From the NCBI RefSeq assembly GCF_036226405.1, contig NZ_CP108464.1, forward strand, positions 558,001 through 622,000: 64,000 nt of DNA, written 5' to 3'. Numbering within the stretch: the stretch's first letter is position 1; each line of letters starts with the position of its first letter. Shown here piece after piece: positions 57,234 through 64,000 of this stretch. The stretch comes from Streptomyces sp. NBC_01260. Lineage in GTDB: Bacteria > Actinomycetota > Actinomycetes > Streptomycetales > Streptomycetaceae. The notes under the pieces were generated by a model. The model saw only the letters and a program-made list of their open reading frames with translations, was not told the DNA's origin and did not search any database. The translations under genes were made by a program, and so were the position numbers.

Positions 57234-58079
57234 TCAGAGCGGCAGCAGGTCCGGCCGCTTCGCCTCCACGTGGTCCCCCGAGGACTCGCCGCGCAGGCGC
57301 CGCCCGATCCACGGCACCAGGTACTCGCGCGCCCAGTTGATGTTGTCACGCCGGACCTCCAGCGTTCCCCGGTGCGCCTGCGGGGGCCACTCCTGGTCCG
57401 GGTCGGCCGGCACGTCGAGACCGAGCACCTGGGCGGCGCGCAGCGCGACCCGGGTGTGTCCCTCGGGCGACAGATGCAGCCGGTCGCCGTCCCATGCGCG
57501 CCGGTCCTGCACGGAGCGCAGCGACCAGAGGTCGAGCACCGGGCAGTCGTAGCGGTCCGCGATGGACCGCACATGGGCGGTGTAGGTGGCGATCTTGCCG
57601 CGCAGATGGCGCAGCACGGGAACACCACGGGTGTCGAAGCCGGTGGTGACCATGACGGTGCCGACCGATTCGGTCAGCTCCGCGACCGCGCGCTCGAAGC
57701 GCTCGGCGACGTCGTCGGGGTCGGTGCCCGGCCGGATGATGTCGTTGCCGCCCGCGCAGAAGCTCACCAGGTCGGGGGCGAGTTCCCTGGCGCGCGGCAC
57801 CTGCTCCTCGACTATCTGGTCGAGGAGACGTCCTCGTACGGCGAGATTGGCGTACCTGAAGTTCCCGTGCGCGGCGCCAGTAATGCGCGGCGCCGTTTCG
57901 GGGTCCGGGAGCTGGTCCGCGAGGATTACCGCGAACCGGTCCGCCCAGCCGACGAATGTCCCGTCCGGGCCGAGGTCGCCGACTCCCTCGGTGAAACTGT
58001 CGCCAATCGCCGCGTACGACTCGATGGCGCCCTGTCGGTTGATGACGCCCTGTCGGATGTTTCTCGAATCGTTTGCCAC
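57234..58079 (-). CDS. SGNH/GDSL-family hydrolase
   Basis: A 281-residue SGNH esterase/lipase: block I SYAAIGDSFTEGVGD with the nucleophile Ser, block II YANLAVRGRLLDQI with Gly, block III SFCAGGNDIIRPG with Asn, and block V GDRLHLSPEGHTRVA with Asp and His. No signal peptide is seen, so it is cytoplasmic. The GTG at 58079 starts the protein; the gene converges with the GNAT gene with 13 bp between stops. Confidence 0.92.
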   Translation of the reverse strand: MANDSRNIRQGVINRQGAIESYAAIGDSFTEGVGDLGPDGTFVGWADRFAVILADQLPDPETAPRITGAAHGNFRYANLAVRGRLLDQIVEEQVPRARELAPDLVSFCAGGNDIIRPGTDPDDVAERFERAVAELTESVGTVMVTTGFDTRGVPVLRHLRGKIATYTAHVRSIADRYDCPVLDLWSLRSVQDRRAWDGDRLHLSPEGHTRVALRAAQVLGLDVPADPDQEWPPQAHRGTLEVRRDNINWAREYLVPWIGRRLRGESSGDHVEAKRPDLLPL

Positions 58080-58189
58080 AAGGGCATATCCTGCACCGTC
58101 GAATGTGACCTACGCGACCGTAATACGGGGTTGACGGGTGGTGAGATAGACCACCCGGTCAGTTTTTGGTAAAGGGGGAATAAGCAGAA

Positions 58190-58215
58190 GGACGGTGCGC
58201 CGCCGCGCACCGTCC
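58190..58215 (-). terminator. Hairpin terminator of the M23 peptidase gene
   Basis: A perfect 11-bp inverted repeat (GGACGGTGCGC, loop CGCC) 48 bp downstream of the peptidase stop on the minus strand, followed by TTCTGCTTATT. Confidence 0.85.
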
Positions 58216-58262
58216 CTCTGTGTATTGCTCTGGTCCGGGTCACCGGACCGGTACTGCCTGGA

Positions 58263-59216
58263 TCAGACGTTGATCCCGTGCGACGCCAGGTAGGCGATCG
58301 GGTCGATGTCCGAGCCGTACGCCGGACCCGTGCGGATCTCGAAGTGCAGGTGCGGGCCGGTCGCGTTGCCGGTGGCGCCCGAGAGGCCGACCTGCTGGCC
58401 CGCGGTCACGGTCTGGCCCGCCGAGACGGAGAGCGAGGACATGTGGCCGTACTGCGAGTAGTGGCCGTCGGCGTGCTTGATGACGACCTCGTTGCCGTAC
58501 GCGCCGCCCCAGCCGGCGGTGACGACGGTGCCCGAGGTGATCGCCTTCACGCTGGTGCCGGTGGAGACGGGGAAGTCGATGCCGGTGTGGCTGCCGCTGG
58601 ACCAGTTGGCGCCGGAGGCGCGGTAGGCGGTGGTGTGGCTGCCGGGAACCGGGTGGACGTAACCGGAGGCGGTGCCCTGACCGGCCGGGGCCGAGGTCTC
58701 GTTGGACGCCTGGGTACCGGAGGAGGACGCGGAGTTGGAAGCCGCGGGGGCCTTCGACTCGGTCTTGGCCGGAGCCGGGGCCTTCGACGGGGTGGTGGCA
58801 CCCGCGGAGGTGTGCGAGCCGGTGGTCGAGGCGTGGCCCCAGGCCTCGCCGCCGAGCGTCAGCTTCATGCCCGGGAAGATCAGGCTCGGGTCGTCGCCGA
58901 CGACCTCGCGGTTGTCCTGGTACAGCTTCTCCCAGCCACCCTTGAGCTTGTGCTGGGCAGCGATCTTCGACAGGTAGTCGCCGGAGACCACGGAGTACGT
59001 CTTGGTGCCGGCCTGCTTCTCGGCGACCGGCTTGGCCGGGGCGGCGTGCGTGGCGGCGGCCGACTTCGCGGTGGCGGGAGCGGCGTGCTCCGCGGCGGTG
59101 GCACCGGTGGCACCGAGCAGCGGAAGCACGATGACGGCTCCGCCGGCGCTGGCGACGACGATGCCACGGGCGATGGTGCTGGACTTCGGACGGCGGTGCT
59201 TACCCAGTATGGGCAT
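58263..59216 (-). CDS. Secreted LysM and M23-family cell-wall endopeptidase
   Basis: A 317-residue exported peptidoglycan hydrolase. After a signal region (IARGIVVASAGGAVIVLPLLGATGATA) comes a LysM motif (about 73-120; TYSVVSGDYLSKIAAQHKLKGGW, NREVVGDDPSLIFPGMKL), an Ala/Ser/Pro linker and a LytM/M23 domain (about 185-317) with zinc motifs SHTGIDFPVSTG and GPHLHFEIRTG. It cuts peptide crosslinks of the wall. The leader carries a ydaO-type riboswitch, a known arrangement for Streptomyces wall hydrolases. Confidence 0.95.
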   Translation of the reverse strand: MPILGKHRRPKSSTIARGIVVASAGGAVIVLPLLGATGATAAEHAAPATAKSAAATHAAPAKPVAEKQAGTKTYSVVSGDYLSKIAAQHKLKGGWEKLYQDNREVVGDDPSLIFPGMKLTLGGEAWGHASTTGSHTSAGATTPSKAPAPAKTESKAPAASNSASSSGTQASNETSAPAGQGTASGYVHPVPGSHTTAYRASGANWSSGSHTGIDFPVSTGTSVKAITSGTVVTAGWGGAYGNEVVIKHADGHYSQYGHMSSLSVSAGQTVTAGQQVGLSGATGNATGPHLHFEIRTGPAYGSDIDPIAYLASHGINV

Positions 59217-59228
59217 GAAGAATTTCCT

Positions 59229-59400
59229 CTCCGGCGCCTACGAGGTGAGCTGTCGGGTTCGGGCTGGAGATGCCCGGTCACGCCTGGCGCGACTTAACCC
59301 CGAGCCGGCCGGATCTCTCCGGTCGGCGGCTTACCTGGTTCCCCCGCTCCTGCCACACGGTGAGTGGGTGCGAATTCCGGACGGCGGCAGGATTAGGCGT
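59229..59400 (-). ncRNA. ydaO/yuaA-type c-di-AMP riboswitch
   Basis: The minus-strand leader of the M23 gene contains the family hallmarks in order: AGGTAAGCCGCCGA, GGGGTTAAGTCGCG, and the 3' end CGAACCCGACAGCTCACCTCG followed by TAGGCGCCGG, ending about 12 bp before the start codon. These match the ydaO consensus, where c-di-AMP binding turns expression of wall-lytic and transport genes off. Boundaries are approximate. Confidence 0.88.
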
Positions 59401-59891
59401 TCCATCCGGATTGAGAGTGAACGTAAGCGAGCCGGGACGGCGGAAACAAGCCATGGGTTCCACTCCGGATTCCGCTCCGGAAAATCGGCGCGGAATTCCG
59501 GTGACACTCCGTGGATTATGGATCTTGGCTTTCCGCACGACGCACGGATTACCCAACCGGCGCACCGCCACACACCGTCACGGATATGATCCCGCTCACG
59601 AGTGGGCGACCATCTCCCTTATAAGCAGGGCATGTTCGACTAAAGGCCTCAATACGGACATGTCGCACCCACCATTCACTTCGGAGCCGCGGCCGCCCCG
59701 CGTCGGCACCACCGTCGCTGCGCGCGCCCCGACGGCCCCCGAACCGTGGCGGTCCGGGGGCCGCGCAGAGGGCAGAAGAACGGGCACATGGAGCCGTCAC
59801 CGACATGATTGCCCGAGTATCCGATGTCGTATCGTCACGGGAGTGGACCCGTCGGCGACACGCGTCGGCGGCAGAGCCTCCAGGAGTGACC
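59401..59891. other. Divergent promoter region between the M23 peptidase and the phosphatase gene
   Basis: About 490 bp without a gene. The left part holds the promoter and 5' end of the riboswitch transcript. Near 59731-59763 a GC-rich imperfect inverted repeat (GGCCCCCG...CGGGGGCC) is seen, which could be a leader hairpin of the phosphatase gene. Nothing else is recognisable. Confidence 0.5.
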
Positions 59892-60704
59892 GTGACGCAG
59901 CAGCTGCCGCAGACCCCGTCGACGGAACCCGAGCTGGCAGGGGTCCGTAATTTCCGTGACGTGGGCGGGCTACCCGCCTCGGACGGCCGCCGGGTGCGGT
60001 ACGGACGGCTCTACCGCAGCGGTCACCTGGCGGGCGCCACCGCCGAGGACGCCGCGTTCCTCGGCGGCCTCGGCCTCCACACCGTCTTCGACTTCCGCAA
60101 CGCCACCGACCTCAAGCTGGACGGAATGGACGTCGAGCTGCCCGGCGTGCGCAACGTGAACATCCCGCTCACCGATCCGGCGGACGGCACCGAGTTCTGG
60201 CAGATGGTGCGCGACGGCAACATGGACGAGCTGCGCGGCATCCTCGGCGGCGGCAAGGGGACCGACCGCATGGTCGCCTCCTACCGCTCGATCATCCTGG
60301 ACCGCACCGCCGAGCACAGTCGCGTGCTGCACGCCCTGGCCGAGGACAGCGTCCCCGCCCTGATGCACTGCGCGGCCGGCAAGGACCGGGCAGGGCTCTC
60401 GATCGCGGTCTCCCTGCTCGCGGTCGGCGTCAGGCGCGAGGCCGTCGAGGCCGACTACCTCAAGTCCAACGAAGCCCACCGCCGCTACCGGGTGCGCCGC
60501 AGCGACACCTCGGCGGCCGGGATGTCGCCCGAGGTGATGGAGCTCCTCAGCCCGCTCTTCGGAGCCCACAGCGAATATCTCGCCGCGGCCTTCGACACGA
60601 TCGACGAGACCTGGGGCGGCACCGACCGCTACCTCTCCGAGGGGCTGAAGATCACCCCCGAGACACGGGAGCGGCTGCGCGAGCGGCTCCTCGACGAGGC
60701 CTGA
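59892..60704 (+). CDS. Tyrosine/serine protein phosphatase (PtpB/Tyr_phosphatase3 type)
   Basis: A 270-residue dual-specificity-like phosphatase. N-terminal GVRNFRDVGGLPASDGRRV and RLYRSGHL are family hallmarks. The P-loop is LMHCAAGKDRAGLSIAV with nucleophile Cys160 and Arg166, and FDFRNATDLK carries the general acid region. Actinobacterial relatives act on phosphotyrosine or phosphoinositides. The GTG at 59892 is chosen because AGGAG lies 5-6 bases upstream; GTG 59886 is too close to it. Confidence 0.9.
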   Translation: MTQQLPQTPSTEPELAGVRNFRDVGGLPASDGRRVRYGRLYRSGHLAGATAEDAAFLGGLGLHTVFDFRNATDLKLDGMDVELPGVRNVNIPLTDPADGTEFWQMVRDGNMDELRGILGGGKGTDRMVASYRSIILDRTAEHSRVLHALAEDSVPALMHCAAGKDRAGLSIAVSLLAVGVRREAVEADYLKSNEAHRRYRVRRSDTSAAGMSPEVMELLSPLFGAHSEYLAAAFDTIDETWGGTDRYLSEGLKITPETRERLRERLLDEA

Positions 60705-60732
60705 CCGGCCGGCCGGGCCACAGAGCGCGCGG

Positions 60733-60909
60733 CTACTGGTTGTGCATCCCCACCGCGAACAGCAGGTAGAGGAAGCCCGCGATGACGTGCCCGGCCACCA
60801 GGTAGGCGAACAGCCTGATGACCAGGCCGCGGGGCATCTTCCGCTCCTGCGAGTCGGAGTCCTTCCGCCTGGCCGGGGTGAGCGGGTCGTAGTTCTCGGA
60901 ATCGGACAT
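60733..60909 (-). CDS. DUF6126-type small membrane protein
   Basis: A 58-residue protein with a polar, charged N-terminus (SENYDPLTPARRKDSDSQERK) and one transmembrane helix (LVIRLFAYLVAGHVIAGFLYLLFAV). The family occurs in Streptomyces directly beside XRE-cupin regulators, as here; function unknown. ATG 60909 follows a GAGAGGACTG site. Confidence 0.82.
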   Translation of the reverse strand: MSDSENYDPLTPARRKDSDSQERKMPRGLVIRLFAYLVAGHVIAGFLYLLFAVGMHNQ

Positions 60910-60956
60910 GACAGTCCTCTCTGGCGACCGGACGGGCCGGCGGCGGGGACGGCGCC

Positions 60957-61565
60957 TCAGCGCCGGTGGATCCCGCTGCCGAGACACAGCTCGGCGGCGG
61001 GGCTCTGCAGCAGGGTGTGGACGAAGAGCAGCTCGGCGCCCTCGCGCTCCGGCGCCGCGATCCGGTGCGGGGTGAGCGAGTCGAAGTGCGCACTGTCGCC
61101 GGGACCCAGGTCGTGCACGGTGTCCCCGAGGGTCACCCTGAGGTTTCCGGCCAGGACATACAGCCATTCCTCACCCGGATGGACACGCACCAGGTCGCCC
61201 TGCGCGCCGTACGGGACCCGGACGCGCAGCGCCTGCATCGCCCGGCCCGAGCCACCGGCCTGCTGGTACATCCAGCCGTCGGCCTCGGCCCCCTCGAACT
61301 TCCGGCCGCGGACGATCGCGTCACGTTCCGGGGGGATCTCGCCGAGCAGCTCGGAGACCGTCGTACCGTAGATCCTGGCAAGTCCGAGCAGCATCGGCAG
61401 CGAGGGCTGCCGTCGGCCCGTTTCGAGCCGGGACAGATGGGCGGGTGAGAGCCCGGCGCGCTGGGCGGCGGTCTCCAGGGTGAGCCCGCGGCCGCGGCGC
61501 AGATCGCGCAGGCGTGGCGCGACACCGGGCAGCTCGTCGGTCACCCCTCCTTCTGGAGGATTCAT
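60957..61565 (-). CDS. XRE-family regulator with C-terminal cupin domain
   Basis: A 202-residue regulator with helix-turn-helix (about 15-70; RLRDLRRGRGLTLETAAQRAGLSPAHLSRLETGRRQPSLPML as the recognition unit) and a cupin sensor (about 110-185; LVRVHPGEEWLYVLAGNLRVTLG, LGPGDSAHFDSLTPHRI). It resembles PuuR-type regulators of amine or amino-acid metabolism. The DUF6126 gene follows 47 bp downstream. An inverted repeat at 61589-61617 lies just before its start and could be its own operator. Confidence 0.92.
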   Translation of the reverse strand: MNPPEGGVTDELPGVAPRLRDLRRGRGLTLETAAQRAGLSPAHLSRLETGRRQPSLPMLLGLARIYGTTVSELLGEIPPERDAIVRGRKFEGAEADGWMYQQAGGSGRAMQALRVRVPYGAQGDLVRVHPGEEWLYVLAGNLRVTLGDTVHDLGPGDSAHFDSLTPHRIAAPEREGAELLFVHTLLQSPAAELCLGSGIHRR

Positions 61566-61588
61566 GTCTCCATTGGGCCAGGATATTT

Positions 61589-61617
61589 CCTCGGAGGCAA
61601 ATTTCTTACCTCCGAGG
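61589..61617. promoter_or_regulatory. CCTCGGAGG / CCTCCGAGG inverted repeat before the XRE-cupin gene
   Basis: Two 9-bp arms (61589-61597 and 61609-61617), each followed by CAAAT, give both an inverted and a direct repeat. The motif lies 24-52 bp before the regulator start in the 67-bp gap behind hpnO, fitting autoregulation. Confidence 0.75.
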
Positions 61618-61632
61618 CAAATCCTCTGCTGA

Positions 61633-63027
61633 TCAACGGTTGGCGACGGCCTGCTTCACCAGGGTCCGGCCGAAGTCCCACATCAGCCCGCCGTTGTGCG
61701 CGTCGTCCATCACCGCCGTGAACGCGGTCACAAACCGGTCCACGTCCGCCTCGTCGATGACAAGCGGCGGAATCAGCTTGATCACTTCGAGATGGTCGCC
61801 GGAGACCTGGGTGAGGATCCGGTGCTTCTGGAGCAGCGGCACGACCACCATCTGCGCGAACAGTCCCTTGCGGGCCGCCTGGAGCATGGTCCAGCGGCTG
61901 CGCAGCTTCAGCGAGGACGGCCGGCCGAACTCGATGCCGATCATCAGCCCGCGCCCCCGCACCTCGTGCAGCAGCTCGTAGCGGCCGACCAGTGCGGCCA
62001 GCCTCTCGCGCAGCAGATCACCGGTGCGGCGCGCGTTCGCCACAATCTCCTCGTCCTCCATCACGGTGAGGACCGCGAGCCCGGCCGCCATCGCCTGGGC
62101 GTTGGAGCCGAAGCTGGCCGAGTGGACCAGCACCCGGTCCATCGACGAGTAGACGCGTTTGAAGATCCAGTCCTTGCCGAGGGTCGCCCCGACCGGCACA
62201 TAGCCGCCGGAGAGCGCCTTGGCGACGCAGACCAGATCCGGTTCGACCCCTTCCTCGTGCTGGTACGCGTAGAAGTCACCGGTCCGGCCCAGACCGGTCT
62301 GCACCTCGTCGGCGATGAGCAGGGCCTTGTACTTGTGCAGCAGCTCCTGGCCGGCGCGCAGGAAGCCGGGCGGCGAGGCGTGCACGCCCTTGCCCTGGAT
62401 CGGCTCGACGACCAGGCCGGCCACATCGCCCCGCTTCAGTTCGCGCCGCAGAGCGTCGAGGTCACCGAGCGCGATGGCGGTGTCGGGCAGCAGGGGTGCG
62501 AAGCCGTCCCGGAATCCGGCCTCGCCGTTGACCGAGAGCGCCCCGGTGGTCAGGCCGTGGAAGGCGTGCGCGCAGTACAGGATCCTCGGCTTCCCGGTCG
62601 CGTACCGGGCGAATTTGAGCGCCGTCTCGACGGCCTCCGTCCCGCTGTTGCCGAAGAACACCCGGTCCAGGTGCGGGCTGTGCGTGAGCAGCTTCTCGGC
62701 CAGCAGCCCCGGCAGCGGCTGGCAGTCGAAGCGGGTGAGGTCGGCGAGCGAGGCATCCAGGACGTCGTGCAGCGCCTTGCGTACGACGGGGTGGTGCCGG
62801 CCGAGCCCCATCACCCCGAAGCCGGCCAGCATGTCCAGGTAGTCGTTGCCCTCCGCGTCCCAGAAGTGCGCGCCCTCGGCCCGTTCGTAGACCTTGTCGA
62901 AGCCGATGGTGTGCAGCATGCGCGGTAGCTGGTGGTTGAGGTACTTCGTGTGCAGCTCGTAGCGCTCGGCGCCGCGCTCCGCGAGGAGCTGTGCCAGATC
63001 GAAGCCCTTGGGCCCGTCGTCCTTCAT
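61633..63027 (-). CDS. hpnO: Class III PLP-dependent aminotransferase of hopanoid biosynthesis (HpnO type)
   Basis: A 464-residue class III aminotransferase: [62 protein letters not shown] with Asp240, and [14 protein letters not shown] with the PLP lysine Lys270. In Streptomyces hopanoid clusters this enzyme follows dxs and is thought to make aminobacteriohopanetriol from the ribosyl-hopane-derived aldehyde. The coupling to dxs by ATGA supports that reading. The ATG is at 63027. Confidence 0.85.
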   Translation of the reverse strand: MKDDGPKGFDLAQLLAERGAERYELHTKYLNHQLPRMLHTIGFDKVYERAEGAHFWDAEGNDYLDMLAGFGVMGLGRHHPVVRKALHDVLDASLADLTRFDCQPLPGLLAEKLLTHSPHLDRVFFGNSGTEAVETALKFARYATGKPRILYCAHAFHGLTTGALSVNGEAGFRDGFAPLLPDTAIALGDLDALRRELKRGDVAGLVVEPIQGKGVHASPPGFLRAGQELLHKYKALLIADEVQTGLGRTGDFYAYQHEEGVEPDLVCVAKALSGGYVPVGATLGKDWIFKRVYSSMDRVLVHSASFGSNAQAMAAGLAVLTVMEDEEIVANARRTGDLLRERLAALVGRYELLHEVRGRGLMIGIEFGRPSSLKLRSRWTMLQAARKGLFAQMVVVPLLQKHRILTQVSGDHLEVIKLIPPLVIDEADVDRFVTAFTAVMDDAHNGGLMWDFGRTLVKQAVANR

Positions 63028-64000
63028 GCCCCGCTCTCCTTGTGCCCGTTGCCCAGGGCGTTGCGCCCGTGGTACCCGTCGTCGACGGGAAGTCCGTGCC
63101 CGTCGGCCGCGACCGGCTGCGCGGCGGCCAGCGTGGCGCTGATCCGGCCCGCGATCTCGACCGGTGTGAGTCCGATGTCGGCCAGCACCTCGGCGCGCTT
63201 GCCGTGCGCGAGGAACTGCTCGGGAATGCCGAACGTGCGCAGCGGGACATCGGTCCCGGCGTCCCGCAGCGCCTGCCCGACCGCCGAGCCGACGCCTCCC
63301 GCCCGGCTGTTGTCCTCGACGACGGCGACGAGCCGGTGCCGCGCGGCGAGCGGGGCCAGCTGCTCGTCGACCGGCTTGACCCAGCGGGGGTCGACCACGG
63401 TGCAGCGGATGCCGGCGCCCGCGAGCAGACCGGCGGCCCGCAGACAGACGGGGGCCATGACACCGACCGCGACCAGCAGCACATCGGCGTCCTCGTCGCG
63501 GTGCAGTACGTCCATGCCGCCGATCCGGCCGATGGCGGGGACCTGCTCCCCCACCGAGTCCTTGGGGAACCGGATCATGGTCGGGGCGTCATCGACGGCG
63601 ACGGCCTCGCGCAGCTGGGCCCGCAGCTGGCCGGCGTCGCGCGGTGCGGCGATCCGGAGCCCCGGCACGACCTGGAGCAGGGACAGGTCCCACATGCCGT
63701 TGTGGGACGCCCCGTCCGGCCCGGTGACCCCAGCCCGGTCCAGGACGAAGGTCACTGCGCAGCGGTGCAGCGCGACGTCCATCAGCAACTGGTCGAAGGC
63801 CCGGTTGAGGAAGGTGGCGTAGACGGCGACGACGGGGTGCAGCCCACCGGTCGCCAGTCCCGCCGCGGAGACCGCCGCGTGCTGCTCGGCGATCCCGACG
63901 TCCCAGACCCGGTCGGGGAACGCCTCGGCGAACTTCGTCAGCCCCACCGGGTGCAGCATCGCGGCCGTGATGGCGACGACGTCCGGCCGCTCGGCCCCGA
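63024..64000 (-). CDS. dxs: 1-deoxy-D-xylulose-5-phosphate synthase, C-terminal part (cut by window edge)
   Basis: About 325 residues of the C-terminal half are visible; the frame stays open to the right edge. Motifs: [20 protein letters not shown] with the catalytic Glu of the pyrimidine domain, [36 protein letters not shown], and the C-terminal domain [17 protein letters not shown] makes the first precursor of the MEP isoprenoid pathway from pyruvate and glyceraldehyde 3-phosphate. As the gene before hpnO it is the hopanoid-cluster copy, probably a second DXS beside a housekeeping one. Confidence 0.93.
   Translation of the reverse strand, partial: GAERPDVVAITAAMLHPVGLTKFAEAFPDRVWDVGIAEQHAAVSAAGLATGGLHPVVAVYATFLNRAFDQLLMDVALHRCAVTFVLDRAGVTGPDGASHNGMWDLSLLQVVPGLRIAAPRDAGQLRAQLREAVAVDDAPTMIRFPKDSVGEQVPAIGRIGGMDVLHRDEDADVLLVAVGVMAPVCLRAAGLLAGAGIRCTVVDPRWVKPVDEQLAPLAARHRLVAVVEDNSRAGGVGSAVGQALRDAGTDVPLRTFGIPEQFLAHGKRAEVLADIGLTPVEIAGRISATLAAAQPVAADGHGLPVDDGYHGRNALGNGHKESGA

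Noticed and set aside
59731..59763. GC-rich inverted repeat resembling a terminator.
   Set aside because: It lies between two divergent genes, where no transcript is expected to end; arms are imperfect. It is mentioned only as a possible leader hairpin.

Overview
This is a high-GC actinobacterial chromosome segment, almost certainly from Streptomyces. The signs are very high GC at third codon positions, many GTG starts, dense 4-bp ATGA/GTGA gene overlaps, a complete 'conservon' (roadblock/DUF742/GTPase module), a tRNA-Pro(GGG), a c-di-AMP-type leader before a LysM/M23 peptidase, and the hpnO-dxs end of a Streptomyces-type hopanoid cluster. No CRISPR array, rRNA or intact insertion sequence was seen.

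Left part, 1-15.1 kb, looks like an eroded genomic island. It ends at a tRNA-Pro gene (15047-15120), with a truncated tyrosine integrase next to the tRNA 3' end. It is gene-poor and full of broken genes: a VOC protein, an MFS transporter, RHS/YD-repeat debris and integrase remains. Inside it sits one intact operon on the minus strand (8061 to 3551) devoted to DNA alkylation damage: two O6-methylguanine methyltransferases, an ECF sigma factor, an Oxygenase-NA type 2OG/Fe(II) enzyme, an orphan Ada-metal-box-like protein, an unknown protein, AlkB and 3-methyladenine glycosylase I. A 120-bp near-identical direct repeat (620-739 and 8616-8735) brackets it. The island also carries a DJ-1/PfpI protein, an isochorismatase-like protein, a membrane-bound SpoIIE-type phosphatase and a Tat/lipoprotein carbonic anhydrase.

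Middle, 15.2-36 kb: a split transketolase pair; a secreted PKD/carbohydrate-binding protein behind a LacI-type palindrome; an epimerase pseudogene divergent from a TetR gene; then a glycan-use locus. That locus has two arms. One is an ABC importer operon (permeases, lipoprotein, M1 peptidase, parallel beta-helix protein). The other runs from a 2-hydroxyacid dehydrogenase and a LacI regulator to an M60 peptidase, a family 8 polysaccharide lyase and a DUF2264 protein. A shared GTAAGCGGTT box precedes both the ABC operon and the M60 gene.

36-50 kb: a conservon (CvnA-B-C-D plus a GAF protein), a secreted esterase and C39-like peptidase, an ArsR-type regulator, a methyltransferase with a double operator, a cupin-regulator remnant, an MBL-fold hydrolase, a PPOX/F420 protein, an amino-acid dehydrogenase, a TetR regulator, and a DUF6745 gene with a small partner.

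50.4-56.6 kb: a six-gene, translationally coupled operon matching the uncharacterised Salmonella STM4011-STM4015 set: two LRR-like STM4015 paralogues, an ATP-grasp-like STM4014, an alkaline-phosphatase-superfamily STM4013 and two radical SAM proteins, STM4012 and STM4011. This is the best candidate for an undescribed pathway.

56.6-64 kb: GNAT acetyltransferase, SGNH hydrolase, LysM/M23 endopeptidase with its riboswitch, a tyrosine/serine phosphatase, a DUF6126 mini membrane protein, an XRE-cupin regulator, and the end of the hopanoid cluster (hpnO, dxs cut by the window edge).

Stretches over 300 bp without a recognised gene are 321-952 (only repeat copy 1 and integrase-end-like sequence), 1562-1904, 8062-8950, 11100-11620, 12776-13527, 14269-14659, 40057-40450 and 59401-59891; the larger ones are listed as features.
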